From contig JAKACR010000020.1 of assembly GCA_021821225.1 (NCBI GenBank), positions 1 through 20,444 of the forward strand: a stretch of 20,444 nucleotides of DNA, in the 5' to 3' direction. Below, piece after piece: positions 8,026-15,327 of this stretch. The notes below the pieces were generated by a model that saw nothing but the letters and a program-made list of their open reading frames with translations, had not been told where the DNA came from and did not search any database. The translations under genes were made by a program, and so were the position numbers. Within the stretch, counting starts at the first letter, position 1; the number at the start of each line of letters is the position of its first letter. This DNA is from Bacillota bacterium. GTDB lineage: Bacteria; Bacillota; Bacilli; Alicyclobacillales; SLC66.

Positions 8026-8235
8026 ATGTGTGCAGGCAGTTGCCCGGCTCTGTTGTACCATCTTTCTCCCGGCATTGCGCTGAGAGTGTGGTTCGACAAT
8101 GTCGGTGTCACGAGCCCGACCGGCGTTCCGGCCGTATTCCTCGGCATCGCCGGCGGCACTGCCGTATTTCGCCTGACCAGCACCGGACAGATCGTCTATA
8201 TTCCTTGCGGGAAGGTCCAGGCGGTCGCCTTGTAA
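8026..8235 (+). CDS. Small protein of unknown function (69 residues)
   Basis: No family was recognised with confidence. The ATG at 8026 is preceded by TGGAGGTGAA at good spacing, and a strong terminator follows 30 nt after the stop, so this is very likely a real single-gene unit. The protein starts MCAGSCPALLYHLSPGIALR and is made of short alternating strands (VFLGIAGGTAVFRLTSTGQI, VYIPCGKVQAVAL). It resembles the small SH3-like or Sm-like barrels found in some spore-associated proteins of Bacillota (for example DUF2642-like), but the match is only by eye. Three cysteines (residues 2, 6 and near the C-terminus) could bind metal or form disulfides. No membrane segment or signal peptide is evident. 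Confidence 0.65.
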   Translation: MCAGSCPALLYHLSPGIALRVWFDNVGVTSPTGVPAVFLGIAGGTAVFRLTSTGQIVYIPCGKVQAVAL

Positions 8236-8264
8236 CGTCAAACCGTGCTGCGCGTATCCAATTG

Positions 8265-8297
8265 GCGGGGAAGGGAATCCTCCTTCCCCGCTTTTTT
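8265..8297 (+). terminator. Rho-independent terminator of the small gene
   Basis: GCGGGGAAGG (8265-8274) pairs perfectly with CCTTCCCCGC (8282-8291) across a 7-nt loop and is followed immediately by TTTTTT (8292-8297). Confidence 0.95.
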
Positions 8298-8305
8298 GTC
8301 GCTTG

Positions 8306-8340
8306 TCTCGGAGACATGGGATAAAGTCTGCTGAACAGAC
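8306..8340 (+). promoter_or_regulatory. Dyads and shared 16-bp word in the sigma-operon leader (copy 2)
   Basis: Just after the terminator come the inverted repeat TGTCTCGGAGACA, the word GACATGGGATAAAGTC (8313-8328), and a second dyad, GTCTGCTGAACAGAC (5-bp arms), which overlaps the end of the word. The 16-bp word recurs inverted at 2847-2862 before the TetR-type gene. The cluster lies about 120-155 bp before the sigma-factor start, a plausible place for the operon's control region. No ECF-type promoter was firmly recognised. Confidence 0.4.
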
Positions 8341-8460
8341 GATCCGATTCCACTATGATAAAGGGGCGTGCCTGAATAGGGCCGAGGCAGAGTGCGGGGA
8401 GTTTAGCGGTAATAAAAACAGCCTGTCGTTCGTTATAGGGATGGAGAGAGGTGAGAACGC

Positions 8461-9078
8461 ATGGGGGAACGGGATGAGACATCCGCGGATCCTTCCGCGC
8501 GGTCGGCCGTCCGGCGTCTGTACGGCACTGAGTTTGCAAGACTTGCACAGTATGCCGGGAGTATCGTGGGCGACCGGGCCGAGGCCGAGGATCTGGTGCA
8601 GGAGGCGTTCATCACTCTGCTGGATCGTCCTCCCGAAGATGAGGATCGCATCATGGCCTGGTTGCGGGTGGTGGTGCGCAGGCGCTGTCTGGACGTCCTG
8701 CGACGGCGCAGGACCGGTCTTGATAAAGAGGTCGCGGCGCAACGTGCGCGCGAGGGTGTCGCACAACCGTCGGCTGAGGCGGAGGTGTTGCGCGCTGATG
8801 AGATGGAACACGTCAGGCGGACGTTGGCGCAACTTCCGGAACGCGACCGCAGGGCGTTGCTCATGCGCCATTCCGGTTATTCCTATCGGGAAATCAGCGC
8901 GGCTCTTGGTGTCGAAACGGCGGGGGTCGGCGTTCTGCTGTTGCGCGCGATGAAAAAATGGCGCGGGATTCTTGATGCGCAGGACGAGCAGAAGGCACAC
9001 GCGGCGCCACAGCCGGAAGGGGTCGCCGGGAGGCGTGAGTTAAAGTCTGCGGAGCGGGCGCAATGGCTCCGGATATAA
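8461..9078 (+). CDS. RNA polymerase ECF-type sigma factor
   Basis: This is a 205-residue sigma-70 family protein of the ECF class that would direct RNA polymerase to a stress regulon. Region 2 is visible as YAGSIVGDRAEAEDLVQEAF followed by WLRVVVRRRCLDVLRRRR. Region 4 is LPERDRRALLMRHSGYSYRE through ISAALGVETAGVGVLLLRAM, the helix-turn-helix that reads the -35 box. A charged tail of about 40 residues follows. The ATG at 8461 has GAGAGAGGTGAG before it. The gene heads an operon with an anti-sigma factor and an ABC transporter, the same order as sigY and the yxl genes in B. subtilis. Autoregulation is likely by analogy. Confidence 0.93.
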   Translation: MGERDETSADPSARSAVRRLYGTEFARLAQYAGSIVGDRAEAEDLVQEAFITLLDRPPEDEDRIMAWLRVVVRRRCLDVLRRRRTGLDKEVAAQRAREGVAQPSAEAEVLRADEMEHVRRTLAQLPERDRRALLMRHSGYSYREISAALGVETAGVGVLLLRAMKKWRGILDAQDEQKAHAAPQPEGVAGRRELKSAERAQWLRI

Positions 9079-9197
9079 CGTTTCGGCCCAAAATTGAAGC
9101 GGCTGCAGCGGTCGGGCGCGCGAGGACATGGCGCCGGACAGGACGTTTCGCCGCGGAGTTATATACGCATGCGAAAAACAGGAGAAGGGTGAGGAGG

Positions 9198-10319
9198 ATG
9201 TGTGGAACCTGTTATGAGGAGGCGGACTGGCTCGCCTTTCTTGATGACGAGGTCGACGCGAACCGACGCGGTGTCATGGCGCGGCATGCGGAGAACTGCG
9301 GCGTGTGCGCCGCCCGGATCGCGCAGTTGGCGGACCTGTTCTCCTGGGGTGAACAGCGTCTGATGGTGACGCCGGATACGGAACGAAGGGCAGATGCCCG
9401 ACCGCGGGGTGTATGGCAGAAACGCGGCTGGAGGGCGGGACGGAAGACGGCATGGCGGCTGAAGGCGTTCGGCTCGGGCGCCGCCGTGTTGGTGGCGGCG
9501 ATGGCGCTGATCGCACCAGGGCCGCATGTGTGGGCGGACTTCCTGCACGTGTTTCGCGCATCGCACATCAATGCGGTGCAGGTGACCCCAAGCGAAATGG
9601 CGAACCTGCAAAATGCCCTCACGCAGCAGGGGAAAGTCTCTCTGCAACACTATTTCAGCGTTGTCACGGTAAAGCCGATGGTATGGCGGCAGGGGACTGT
9701 GGGCGGGTACGCCGCGCAGACCGGGCTGCCCGACCTGTGGCCAAAGTCGCTCGGCGTCGGCAAGCAGGTGAGCGTGTCGACCCTTTTGCCCTCTCAGTAT
9801 GTGTTCCGGCTGAATGTAGCCAATCTCAACGCGCTTGTGCAGAGCGTCGGCGGCACGCACCTGTTCCCCGCTTCGCTGAATACGACACCCATCACGGTCG
9901 ATGTCCCCAGCAGCGTGAATATCACCGCCATGTCAAGCGGCCGGCAGATGGCCAACTATGAACTGCAGGAATCCGGCGTGCCGAGCGTATCGATTCCGAG
10001 CGGCGCCGGTCTGTCCCAGGCGCGCCAGGCGCTGCAGGCGCTGCCGTTTTTGCCTCAGCCCATCGAACAGGCGTTGGCCGGTGCGACCAACTGGCAGAAC
10101 ACGATCATCGTGCCGGTGCAGGGAACTGTCACGCAGAATGTGTCGTTTCTCGGCCACCAGGCCGAGTTGATGGCGCAGACCAACCAGAATCCGCAGATTG
10201 GCAGCAGCTATACGCTGGTGTGGGACAACGGTCAGGTCATCGCATCCTTCACCCAGAATTATGCGGGGTCCCTGTCCGCGACCCAATTTTTGCAGAACGC
10301 AAAGGAGTTGTTCGGTTGA
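9198..10319 (+). CDS. Membrane-bound zinc anti-sigma factor with large extracytoplasmic domain
   Basis: This is a 373-residue partner expected to hold the upstream sigma factor inactive. The ATG at 9198 follows AGGAGAAGG at about 9 nt; an earlier in-frame ATG at 9063, inside the sigma gene, has no comparable site. The cytoplasmic N-terminus has the zinc anti-sigma signature HAENCGVC (His30, Cys34, Cys37). One membrane segment lies near residues 90-106. The outer domain of about 265 residues is long for such proteins. Its end (VWDNGQVIASFTQNYAG, then ATQFLQNAKEL) recalls LolA/RseB-like or DUF4367-like sensory domains, by eye only. It overlaps the ABC ATPase start by two bases, so it is translationally coupled to it. 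The outer domain may sense an envelope signal. Confidence 0.87.
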   Translation: MCGTCYEEADWLAFLDDEVDANRRGVMARHAENCGVCAARIAQLADLFSWGEQRLMVTPDTERRADARPRGVWQKRGWRAGRKTAWRLKAFGSGAAVLVAAMALIAPGPHVWADFLHVFRASHINAVQVTPSEMANLQNALTQQGKVSLQHYFSVVTVKPMVWRQGTVGGYAAQTGLPDLWPKSLGVGKQVSVSTLLPSQYVFRLNVANLNALVQSVGGTHLFPASLNTTPITVDVPSSVNITAMSSGRQMANYELQESGVPSVSIPSGAGLSQARQALQALPFLPQPIEQALAGATNWQNTIIVPVQGTVTQNVSFLGHQAELMAQTNQNPQIGSSYTLVWDNGQVIASFTQNYAGSLSATQFLQNAKELFG

Positions 10320-11344
10320 CGACCCCTGAATCCGTTTCGGCCGAGTGGAGAGAGCGCGGTGCAGACCCTGCGGCGGATGCCGCGGGGCCCGACGTGTCGG
10401 CGGTGCGCGCGCTCGGCGTGGTCAAGCGCTATCGCCGCCGGACAGCCTGTGCCGGGGTGAACATGCTTGTCCGCCCCGGCGAAATCTTTGGCCTGCTGGG
10501 GCCGAACGGCGCCGGCAAGAGCACATTTGTCAAGATGGTTCTTGGACTGGTGCGGCCCACCGAAGGGTCGATCTTCGTGTTTGGACGGCCCGTCACGGAT
10601 GTCCACACCCGTCGCCGCATCGGTTACCTGCCGGAACTGTTCCGCTACCAGCCCTGGCTGACGGCGCAGGAGGTCGTCGATTTGCACGCGCGGCTGCTCG
10701 GACTGCCGCGCGCGAAACGGCGACTGCATGCCGAACGGGTGCTGTGCGAGGTGGGCCTGGAAGCGCGGGCGCGCGACCGGGTGCACGGGTTCAGCAAAGG
10801 GATGCAGCAGCGCCTCGGACTGGCGGTCGCCCTTGTCGGCGAGCCGGACCTGCTCGTGCTCGACGAGCCGACATCCGCCATGGATCCGGTCGGCCGGCAC
10901 GATGTGGGCGAACTGCTGCGCAAGCAGCGAGCGGCGGGAAGGACGGTTTTTCTCAACAGCCATCTTCTCTCCGATATGGAGGGCGTCTGCGACCGGGTCG
11001 CCCTGTTGCGCAAGGGCCGGGTGATCTATACGGGAAGCCTGCGGGAGATCACGCGCGGCGGCGGGCGCTACCGGATCACCGTGAGCCGGCTCGCGGCGGC
11101 CACCCTGGAGGCGCTCGCGGCCGCGTGGCCTGTGGAGACGGACGGATTGGCAGACGGAACGGGACATCTGCTGGTCACCGCGGCGCGCGGGGAACTGCCG
11201 CGCATCCACCGGCTGCTGCAAGACGGCGGGGCGGATGTGTTCGAGGTGGAGGCGGCCCGCCAATCGCTCGAAGAGTGGTTCGTCACGAGTCTGAGGGAGG
11301 GGGGAAAGAAACGTGTGGACGATCGTGCGGCTGACCATTCTTGA
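10316..11344 (+). CDS. ABC transporter ATP-binding protein
   Basis: This is a 342-residue nucleotide-binding subunit that would power the permease encoded next. The TTG at 10316 overlaps the anti-sigma stop codon (TTGA) and has AAAGGAG about 8 nt upstream. Walker A is GPNGAGKST (residues about 62-70). The signature motif is FSKGMQQ (about 159-165), typical of the NatA/YxlF-like export subfamily in place of LSGGQ. Walker B is LLVLDEP (about 179-185), and the switch histidine is in NSHLL (about 216). The C-terminal extension of about 100 residues also fits that subfamily. It may export a drug, peptide or lipid, or regulate the sigma/anti-sigma pair as proposed for the sigY operon. Confidence 0.95.
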   Translation: MTTPESVSAEWRERGADPAADAAGPDVSAVRALGVVKRYRRRTACAGVNMLVRPGEIFGLLGPNGAGKSTFVKMVLGLVRPTEGSIFVFGRPVTDVHTRRRIGYLPELFRYQPWLTAQEVVDLHARLLGLPRAKRRLHAERVLCEVGLEARARDRVHGFSKGMQQRLGLAVALVGEPDLLVLDEPTSAMDPVGRHDVGELLRKQRAAGRTVFLNSHLLSDMEGVCDRVALLRKGRVIYTGSLREITRGGGRYRITVSRLAAATLEALAAAWPVETDGLADGTGHLLVTAARGELPRIHRLLQDGGADVFEVEAARQSLEEWFVTSLREGGKKRVDDRAADHS

Positions 11345-12209
11345 AACGCGGCGCCGACGGCTGTTGCTGCTGACTCTCATCATGACGGCCGCGTTTTTGG
11401 TGCTGTTCTGGTTTTTGGCGCACAGCTACGCATCGACTGCAACCAGCGTCGTCTCGCTGGCCGGAGGGCAGTTTCTGCTGCAAAATTATGAGTCTGGTAT
11501 GACGACGTTCTTTCTCGGATTATATTTCGTCTATTTTATGATTGCGTTCTTCTCCATCTTTTCCCTTGCTGGAGCGATCTCCGGCGATGCCGAATCCGGA
11601 TTGCTTGCGGCGATTCTTCCCAGGCCGCTGCGCCGCTCCGGCTTCCTGATCGGCAAGTGGGCCGGTTTTGCGATCGTCCAGGCCGTCTATGTGGCCGTGA
11701 TGGTGGCCGGTGTGGCGCTCATTGTCCATTTCGCCTTCCCTTCTGTGCGGGTGTGGACGCCGCGCCTGTTTTTGGCCGGGGCGGTGTTCATCTTGGAGGC
11801 GTGGACGGTGGCGGCCGTCACCCTGCTGGGATCGGTGTGGTTTTCGGCCATCGCCAACGGAATCACCGTGTCGATTCTGTTCGGTATCGCTTTTCTCATG
11901 GGCTCGGCGGACCAGCTTGCGATGGGCAGCCTTGCGTTTGGCGCACCTTCGTCGTCCGGAGTCGTCGTCCAAACGCTTGACAACGTCAATACGGCGCTCA
12001 GCCTCGTGTTTCCGTCTGACGGGCTCTACCGGCGGGCGCTGTATGAGATCCTGGGACCGGGCACGCCCGTGCTGCACACGCTTGGCAATCTGCTCGGTCC
12101 CTTCGGTGTATCGGCCCCGCCGGGCAGAATGTTCGTCCTGTATGCTATTCTTTATCTGGTTGCTGTGTTGTGTCTGGCGGCACGGTCGTTTGGCCGCCGG
12201 AATCTCTGA
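11313..12209 (+). CDS. ABC-2 type transporter permease
   Basis: This is a 298-residue inner-membrane subunit paired with the ATPase just upstream. The GTG at 11313 overlaps the ATPase gene by 32 nt and follows GGGAGGGGGGAAAG. About six hydrophobic segments can be seen, starting with [20 protein letters not shown] and then [20 protein letters not shown]. The latter is followed by [20 protein letters not shown], the conserved loop of ABC-2 permeases where the ATPase docks. It ends with a hydrophobic helix and a short basic tail. It is the last gene of the sigma-factor operon; no terminator was seen before the pyrophosphatase gene 34 nt further on. Substrate unknown. Confidence 0.9.
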   Translation: MWTIVRLTILETRRRRLLLLTLIMTAAFLVLFWFLAHSYASTATSVVSLAGGQFLLQNYESGMTTFFLGLYFVYFMIAFFSIFSLAGAISGDAESGLLAAILPRPLRRSGFLIGKWAGFAIVQAVYVAVMVAGVALIVHFAFPSVRVWTPRLFLAGAVFILEAWTVAAVTLLGSVWFSAIANGITVSILFGIAFLMGSADQLAMGSLAFGAPSSSGVVVQTLDNVNTALSLVFPSDGLYRRALYEILGPGTPVLHTLGNLLGPFGVSAPPGRMFVLYAILYLVAVLCLAARSFGRRNL

Positions 12210-12243
12210 CGCCGGCCGACATGTGATCACGGGGAGGATTACC

Positions 12244-13182
12244 ATGCAGACCACGCTGATTTTTGGTCACAGAAATCCGGATACGGATTCGATCTGTTCC
12301 GCCATCGCTTACGCGGAGTTGAAGACGGGATCGGGAGACGTTGCAACAGCCGTGCGCCTGGGCGACATCAACGCGGAAACCGCGTTTGTGCTGGAGTATT
12401 TTCAGGTGAAAGCTCCCCGTCTCATCACAGGGGCGGCGGACGAGGCGCGCGAGGTGATTCTCGTCGATCACAATGAGCGGCAGCAGAGCGCGCCGGACAT
12501 CGACCGGGTCAGGGTGGTGGAAGTGATCGATCACCACCGGATCGCAAATTTTGAGACGGCCCACCCGCTCTATTATCGCGCGGAGCCCGTGGGGTGTACG
12601 GCGACGATCATAAACAAGCTATTCAAGGAGCGGGGCGTCGCCGTCCGCCGTGAAATCGCCGGCCTCATGCTGTCGGCGATCATTTCCGATACGCTGCTGT
12701 TCAAGTCGCCCACCTGCACGGCGGAAGATGCGGCGGCGACCCGCGAACTCGCGGCGATCGCGGAAGTGGACGCGGAGCAATACGGCTTGCGGATGCTGAA
12801 GGCCGGCGCGGATCTTGGCGCAAAGACGGTTGAACAATTGCTTTCCCTGGATGCGAAGGAATTTCCAATGGGCGAGTATAAAGTGGAAATCGCGCAGGTG
12901 AACGCGATCGACGTGAACGATGTGCTGTCGCGTCAGAACGAGGCGGAGACGGCGGTCCGAAAGATCATCGACGACAAGCGACTGGATCTGTTCGTGTTTG
13001 TCGTGACCGACATTCTGGCCGGCGACTCGGTCGTGCTGGCGCTCGGCCGGGCGGCGGGCGCGGTGGAACGGGCGTACGGAGTGTCGCTTGTGAACAACCG
13101 GGCGCTTCTGCCGGGGGTCGTCTCACGCAAGAAACAGATCGTTCCTGTACTGACCGACATTTTGGCGACAGACGCCCTGTGA
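12244..13182 (+). CDS. ppaC: Manganese-dependent inorganic pyrophosphatase (family II, DHH superfamily)
   Basis: This cytoplasmic enzyme of 312 residues hydrolyses pyrophosphate to phosphate and so pulls biosynthetic reactions forward. The ATG at 12244 follows GGGGAGG. All active-site residues known for the B. subtilis enzyme are at the same numbers here: His9, Asp13 and Asp15 in GHRNPDTDS, Asp75 in VDHNE, His97 and His98 in IDHH, Asp149 in SDT, Lys205, and Arg295-Lys296 in SRKKQ. There is no CBS or DRTGG regulatory insert, so it is the short form. It lies 34 nt after the ABC permease and could be read from the same transcript, but the functions are unrelated. Confidence 0.97.
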   Translation: MQTTLIFGHRNPDTDSICSAIAYAELKTGSGDVATAVRLGDINAETAFVLEYFQVKAPRLITGAADEAREVILVDHNERQQSAPDIDRVRVVEVIDHHRIANFETAHPLYYRAEPVGCTATIINKLFKERGVAVRREIAGLMLSAIISDTLLFKSPTCTAEDAAATRELAAIAEVDAEQYGLRMLKAGADLGAKTVEQLLSLDAKEFPMGEYKVEIAQVNAIDVNDVLSRQNEAETAVRKIIDDKRLDLFVFVVTDILAGDSVVLALGRAAGAVERAYGVSLVNNRALLPGVVSRKKQIVPVLTDILATDAL

Positions 13183-13193
13183 CCGCGTTCGCG

Positions 13194-13357
13194 GGCGCAG
13201 GGCTTCGACTCCTTTCGGACTTACCCCTCAAAAAGCGTGTCCGACAAGAGTCGAGGTAAGATGCAAGCAGGGGTTTGGTGCAGCCTTTTCAGGCGCGCGG
13301 AGTGTACGAAACAGGTACATGAGCACGCCTGAAAAGCGCAAGTCGAAGCCCTGCGCC
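13194..13357. repeat. Long inverted repeat with nested hairpin (folded block)
   Basis: A 17-bp perfect inverted repeat (13194-13210 and 13341-13357; GGCGCAGGGCTTCGACT and its complement) encloses about 130 bp. Inside it CTTTTCAGGCG (13285-13295) pairs with CGCCTGAAAAG (13326-13336), and TGTAC pairs with GTACA nearer the loop. A competing hairpin joins 13205-13220 to 13239-13254 (16 positions, two mismatches). It shares its left arm with the long stem, so the two cannot form together. The block lies between the convergent ppaC and aldo/keto reductase genes. No protein-coding frame or T-run goes with it. It could be a structured RNA, a shared transcript end, or a MITE-like remnant. Confidence 0.8.
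13205..13230. repeat. 26-bp direct repeat, copy 1
   Basis: This is an exact 26-bp copy of 13367-13392, beginning TCGACTCCTTTCGGAC and ending ACCCCTCA. Its first six bases also belong to the long inverted repeat. On the minus strand the core reads TCCGAAAGGA, a 3-bp stem closed by a GNRA-type GAAA loop. Confidence 0.9.
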
Positions 13358-13366
13358 GCAGAGTTC

Positions 13367-13392
13367 TCGACTCCTTTCGGACTTACCCCTCA
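13367..13392. repeat. 26-bp direct repeat, copy 2, including the reductase stop codon
   Basis: This is identical to 13205-13230. Its last three bases are the stop codon (TGA on the minus strand) of the aldo/keto reductase gene. This suggests that the unit was copied outward from the end of that gene, or that the reductase end was set by the insertion. Confidence 0.9.
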
Positions 13393-14343
13393 GAGGGTGA
13401 ACGCGTCGTCGAGTCGGTGGACGGCTTCTCCCGGCAACTTCCATCCGACGGCGCCGATGTTGTCTTCCAATTGTACGGTGCTGCTCGCTCCGACGATGGC
13501 CGACGAGACGGCCGGGCGATGGATCACCCAGTTCAGGGCGACCTGCGCCGGTGTTTTGCCCTGCTCGTTCGCGATGCTCCTGAGTGTTTGCAGTGCGGCG
13601 GAAAACCGTTTCTGCTGCTCAAGCAGGCGGGGTTCGGCGGCGCCGCGGCTGCCCGCGGGCGCGCCGTCGACGTACTTGCCTGTGAGTAGTCCGCCGCCAA
13701 GCGGACTGTAGAGGATCATGCCGATGCCCTGGTCGACGCACAGTGGCTGGAGTTCACGCTCCACGTCGCGCCGGACGAGGCTGTAGGAAGGCTGGACCGA
13801 CACAAATTTGACGAAGCGGTTCACATCGCTGATCCATAGCGATTTTGCCAGCACCCAGGCGGGGAAATTGGAACAGCCGATATAGCGGACCTTGCCCTGT
13901 GTCACAAGGTCGTCCAGCGCGCGCAGGGTCTCCTCAAGCGGGGTGGTCGGGTCCGTGCTGTGCGCCTGATAGAGATCGATGTAATCCGTGCCGAGACGGC
14001 GCAGGCTGTTCTCCACCTCGCGCATGATGTGCACTCTGGACAGGCCCTCATCGTTTGGACCTTCTCCCATGCGTCCGCGCACTTTGGTCGCGATCACGAC
14101 TTCCGAGCGCCGTCCTTTGATGGCGCGGCCCAGGATTTGCTCTGCCTCGCCGCCTGTGTAACGATTGGCATTGTCGATAAAGTTGACGCCCGTGGACAGC
14201 GCGTATTCGATGATGCGCACCGCGTCTTCCGCCTGGACCTTGCCCGGCTTTCCGTATTGTGGCTGCGCGCTGCCGAATGTCCAGCAACCAAGGCTGATCC
14301 GGGAGATTTTCAGGCCCGATGTGCCGAGCCGCACGTATTCCAT
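13390..14343 (-). CDS. Aldo/keto reductase
   Basis: This is a 317-residue NAD(P)H-dependent oxidoreductase of the (beta/alpha)8-barrel AKR superfamily, cytoplasmic. The ATG at 14343 has GAGGAGG about 9 nt upstream. The catalytic tetrad is present: Asp57 in FIDNANRY, Tyr62, Lys87 in VIATKV and His128 in YQAHS. The C-terminal cofactor region includes SSAIVGASSTVQLEDNIGA. The pattern FIDNANRYTGGEAEQILGRA suits the group that acts on sugars or small aldehydes, but the substrate is open. It is transcribed away from the esterase gene across a 172-bp gap, in which the minus strand has an extended -10-like TGGTATCAT near 14383-14391. Its stop codon lies inside a 26-bp repeat. Confidence 0.94.
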   Translation of the reverse strand: MEYVRLGTSGLKISRISLGCWTFGSAQPQYGKPGKVQAEDAVRIIEYALSTGVNFIDNANRYTGGEAEQILGRAIKGRRSEVVIATKVRGRMGEGPNDEGLSRVHIMREVENSLRRLGTDYIDLYQAHSTDPTTPLEETLRALDDLVTQGKVRYIGCSNFPAWVLAKSLWISDVNRFVKFVSVQPSYSLVRRDVERELQPLCVDQGIGMILYSPLGGGLLTGKYVDGAPAGSRGAAEPRLLEQQKRFSAALQTLRSIANEQGKTPAQVALNWVIHRPAVSSAIVGASSTVQLEDNIGAVGWKLPGEAVHRLDDAFTL

Positions 14344-14515
14344 TGAGTGGTCCTCCTCTTTGTCCGACTGGGGTTCCCCTCCATGATACCAGTAATTCTG
14401 CAATGGAATACGGACCGCCTGCATGGAAAGAGGGAATGGGAACGCGACCCGCGAATACATTCAGGGGTTGTCCAAACAGGGAATCACGATCCACTGCGTC
14501 TGGGGAGATGGGGAA

Positions 14516-15289
14516 ATGGCGCTCATTCATTGTGAATTTTTTTCGGAAGTGATCGGTGTCAGTTCATCGATGTACGTGATTCTGCCGCAACCGGCGCGCG
14601 GCGAGATCGGTGTCGGGGCGAAGGCGGTTGCGGGCCGTCATCCGACTCTCTTTTTGTTGCACGGCATGTCCGACAATCATACGATCTGGTTGCGGCGCAC
14701 ATCGATCGAACGGTACGTGGCGCCGCTTGGACTGGCTGTCGTCATGCCCGCCGTGCACCGCAGTTTTTATACCGATCAGGCGCACGGGTACAAATACTGG
14801 ACGTTCATCAGCGAGGAACTGCCCGCGATCGCCCGCACCTTTTTTCCGTTGTCCGACAGGCGGGAGGACACGTTTGTGGCGGGGTTGTCCATGGGCGGAT
14901 ACGGCGCGTTCAAGTTGGTCCTGCGCAGGCCCGACATGTTCGCCGCGGCGGCCAGTCTGTCCGGGGCGCTGGACATCGCCAGCAGGGCGAGCACTGCTGC
15001 GCCGGAGTACGAGGATACGTTCGGTGATCTCTCCGCCGTGCGGGGAGGCGAGAACGACCTGCTGCATCTGGCGGAGACGCTGGCCTCATCGGACGGTCCC
15101 AGGCCGCTGCTCTATCAGTGCTGCGGCACGGAGGATCCTCTTTACGGGGAGAACCAGGCTTTTCGACGAAGCGCTGAAGCGCTCGGACTGCCCCTGACGT
15201 ATGAAGAGGAACCGGGCACGCACGAATGGGGGTACTGGGACGCCAAGATCCAGCGCGTGCTGGACTGGCTGCCCTTGGGCACATCATAA
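14516..15289 (+). CDS. Alpha/beta-hydrolase esterase, EstA/tributyrin esterase type
   Basis: This is a 257-residue serine esterase of the esterase D/tributyrin esterase group, which cleaves short acyl esters and is probably cytoplasmic. The start at 14516 gives [20 protein letters not shown], which is how this family begins, and it has GGGGAG just upstream; longer in-frame starts add unrelated sequence. The oxyanion region is LFLLHGMSD (residues 46-53). The nucleophile is Ser125 in GLSMGGYGA, the acid is Asp207 in GTEDPLYG, and the base is His236 in [10 protein letters not shown]. It is followed 38 nt later by the GGDEF-EAL gene on the same strand, so co-transcription is possible. Confidence 0.92.
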   Translation: MALIHCEFFSEVIGVSSSMYVILPQPARGEIGVGAKAVAGRHPTLFLLHGMSDNHTIWLRRTSIERYVAPLGLAVVMPAVHRSFYTDQAHGYKYWTFISEELPAIARTFFPLSDRREDTFVAGLSMGGYGAFKLVLRRPDMFAAAASLSGALDIASRASTAAPEYEDTFGDLSAVRGGENDLLHLAETLASSDGPRPLLYQCCGTEDPLYGENQAFRRSAEALGLPLTYEEEPGTHEWGYWDAKIQRVLDWLPLGTS

Positions 15290-15327
15290 ATGCAGGACGG
15301 CCGCATGAGGGGAGGAAGATTGTTCAG

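Noticed and set aside
7469..8083. 204-codon plus-strand frame across the propeller gene start and the following gap
   Set aside because: No ribosome binding site, no recognisable domain, and it overlaps the supported signal peptide of the minus-strand gene.
10259..11383. 374-codon minus-strand frame opposite the ABC ATPase
   Set aside because: Composition is arginine/histidine-rich and it mirrors the ATPase gene; Walker motifs on the plus strand are decisive.
11710..12243. Upstream extension of ppaC by 178 codons
   Set aside because: The extension overlaps the ABC permease in another frame and is Arg/Cys-rich. The ATG at 12244 has a ribosome binding site and gives exact family II active-site numbering.
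13183..13392. CRISPR array or IS end
   Set aside because: Only two copies of the direct repeat with one 136-bp gap, no cas genes and no transposase; the inverted repeats are nested, not terminal to an ORF.
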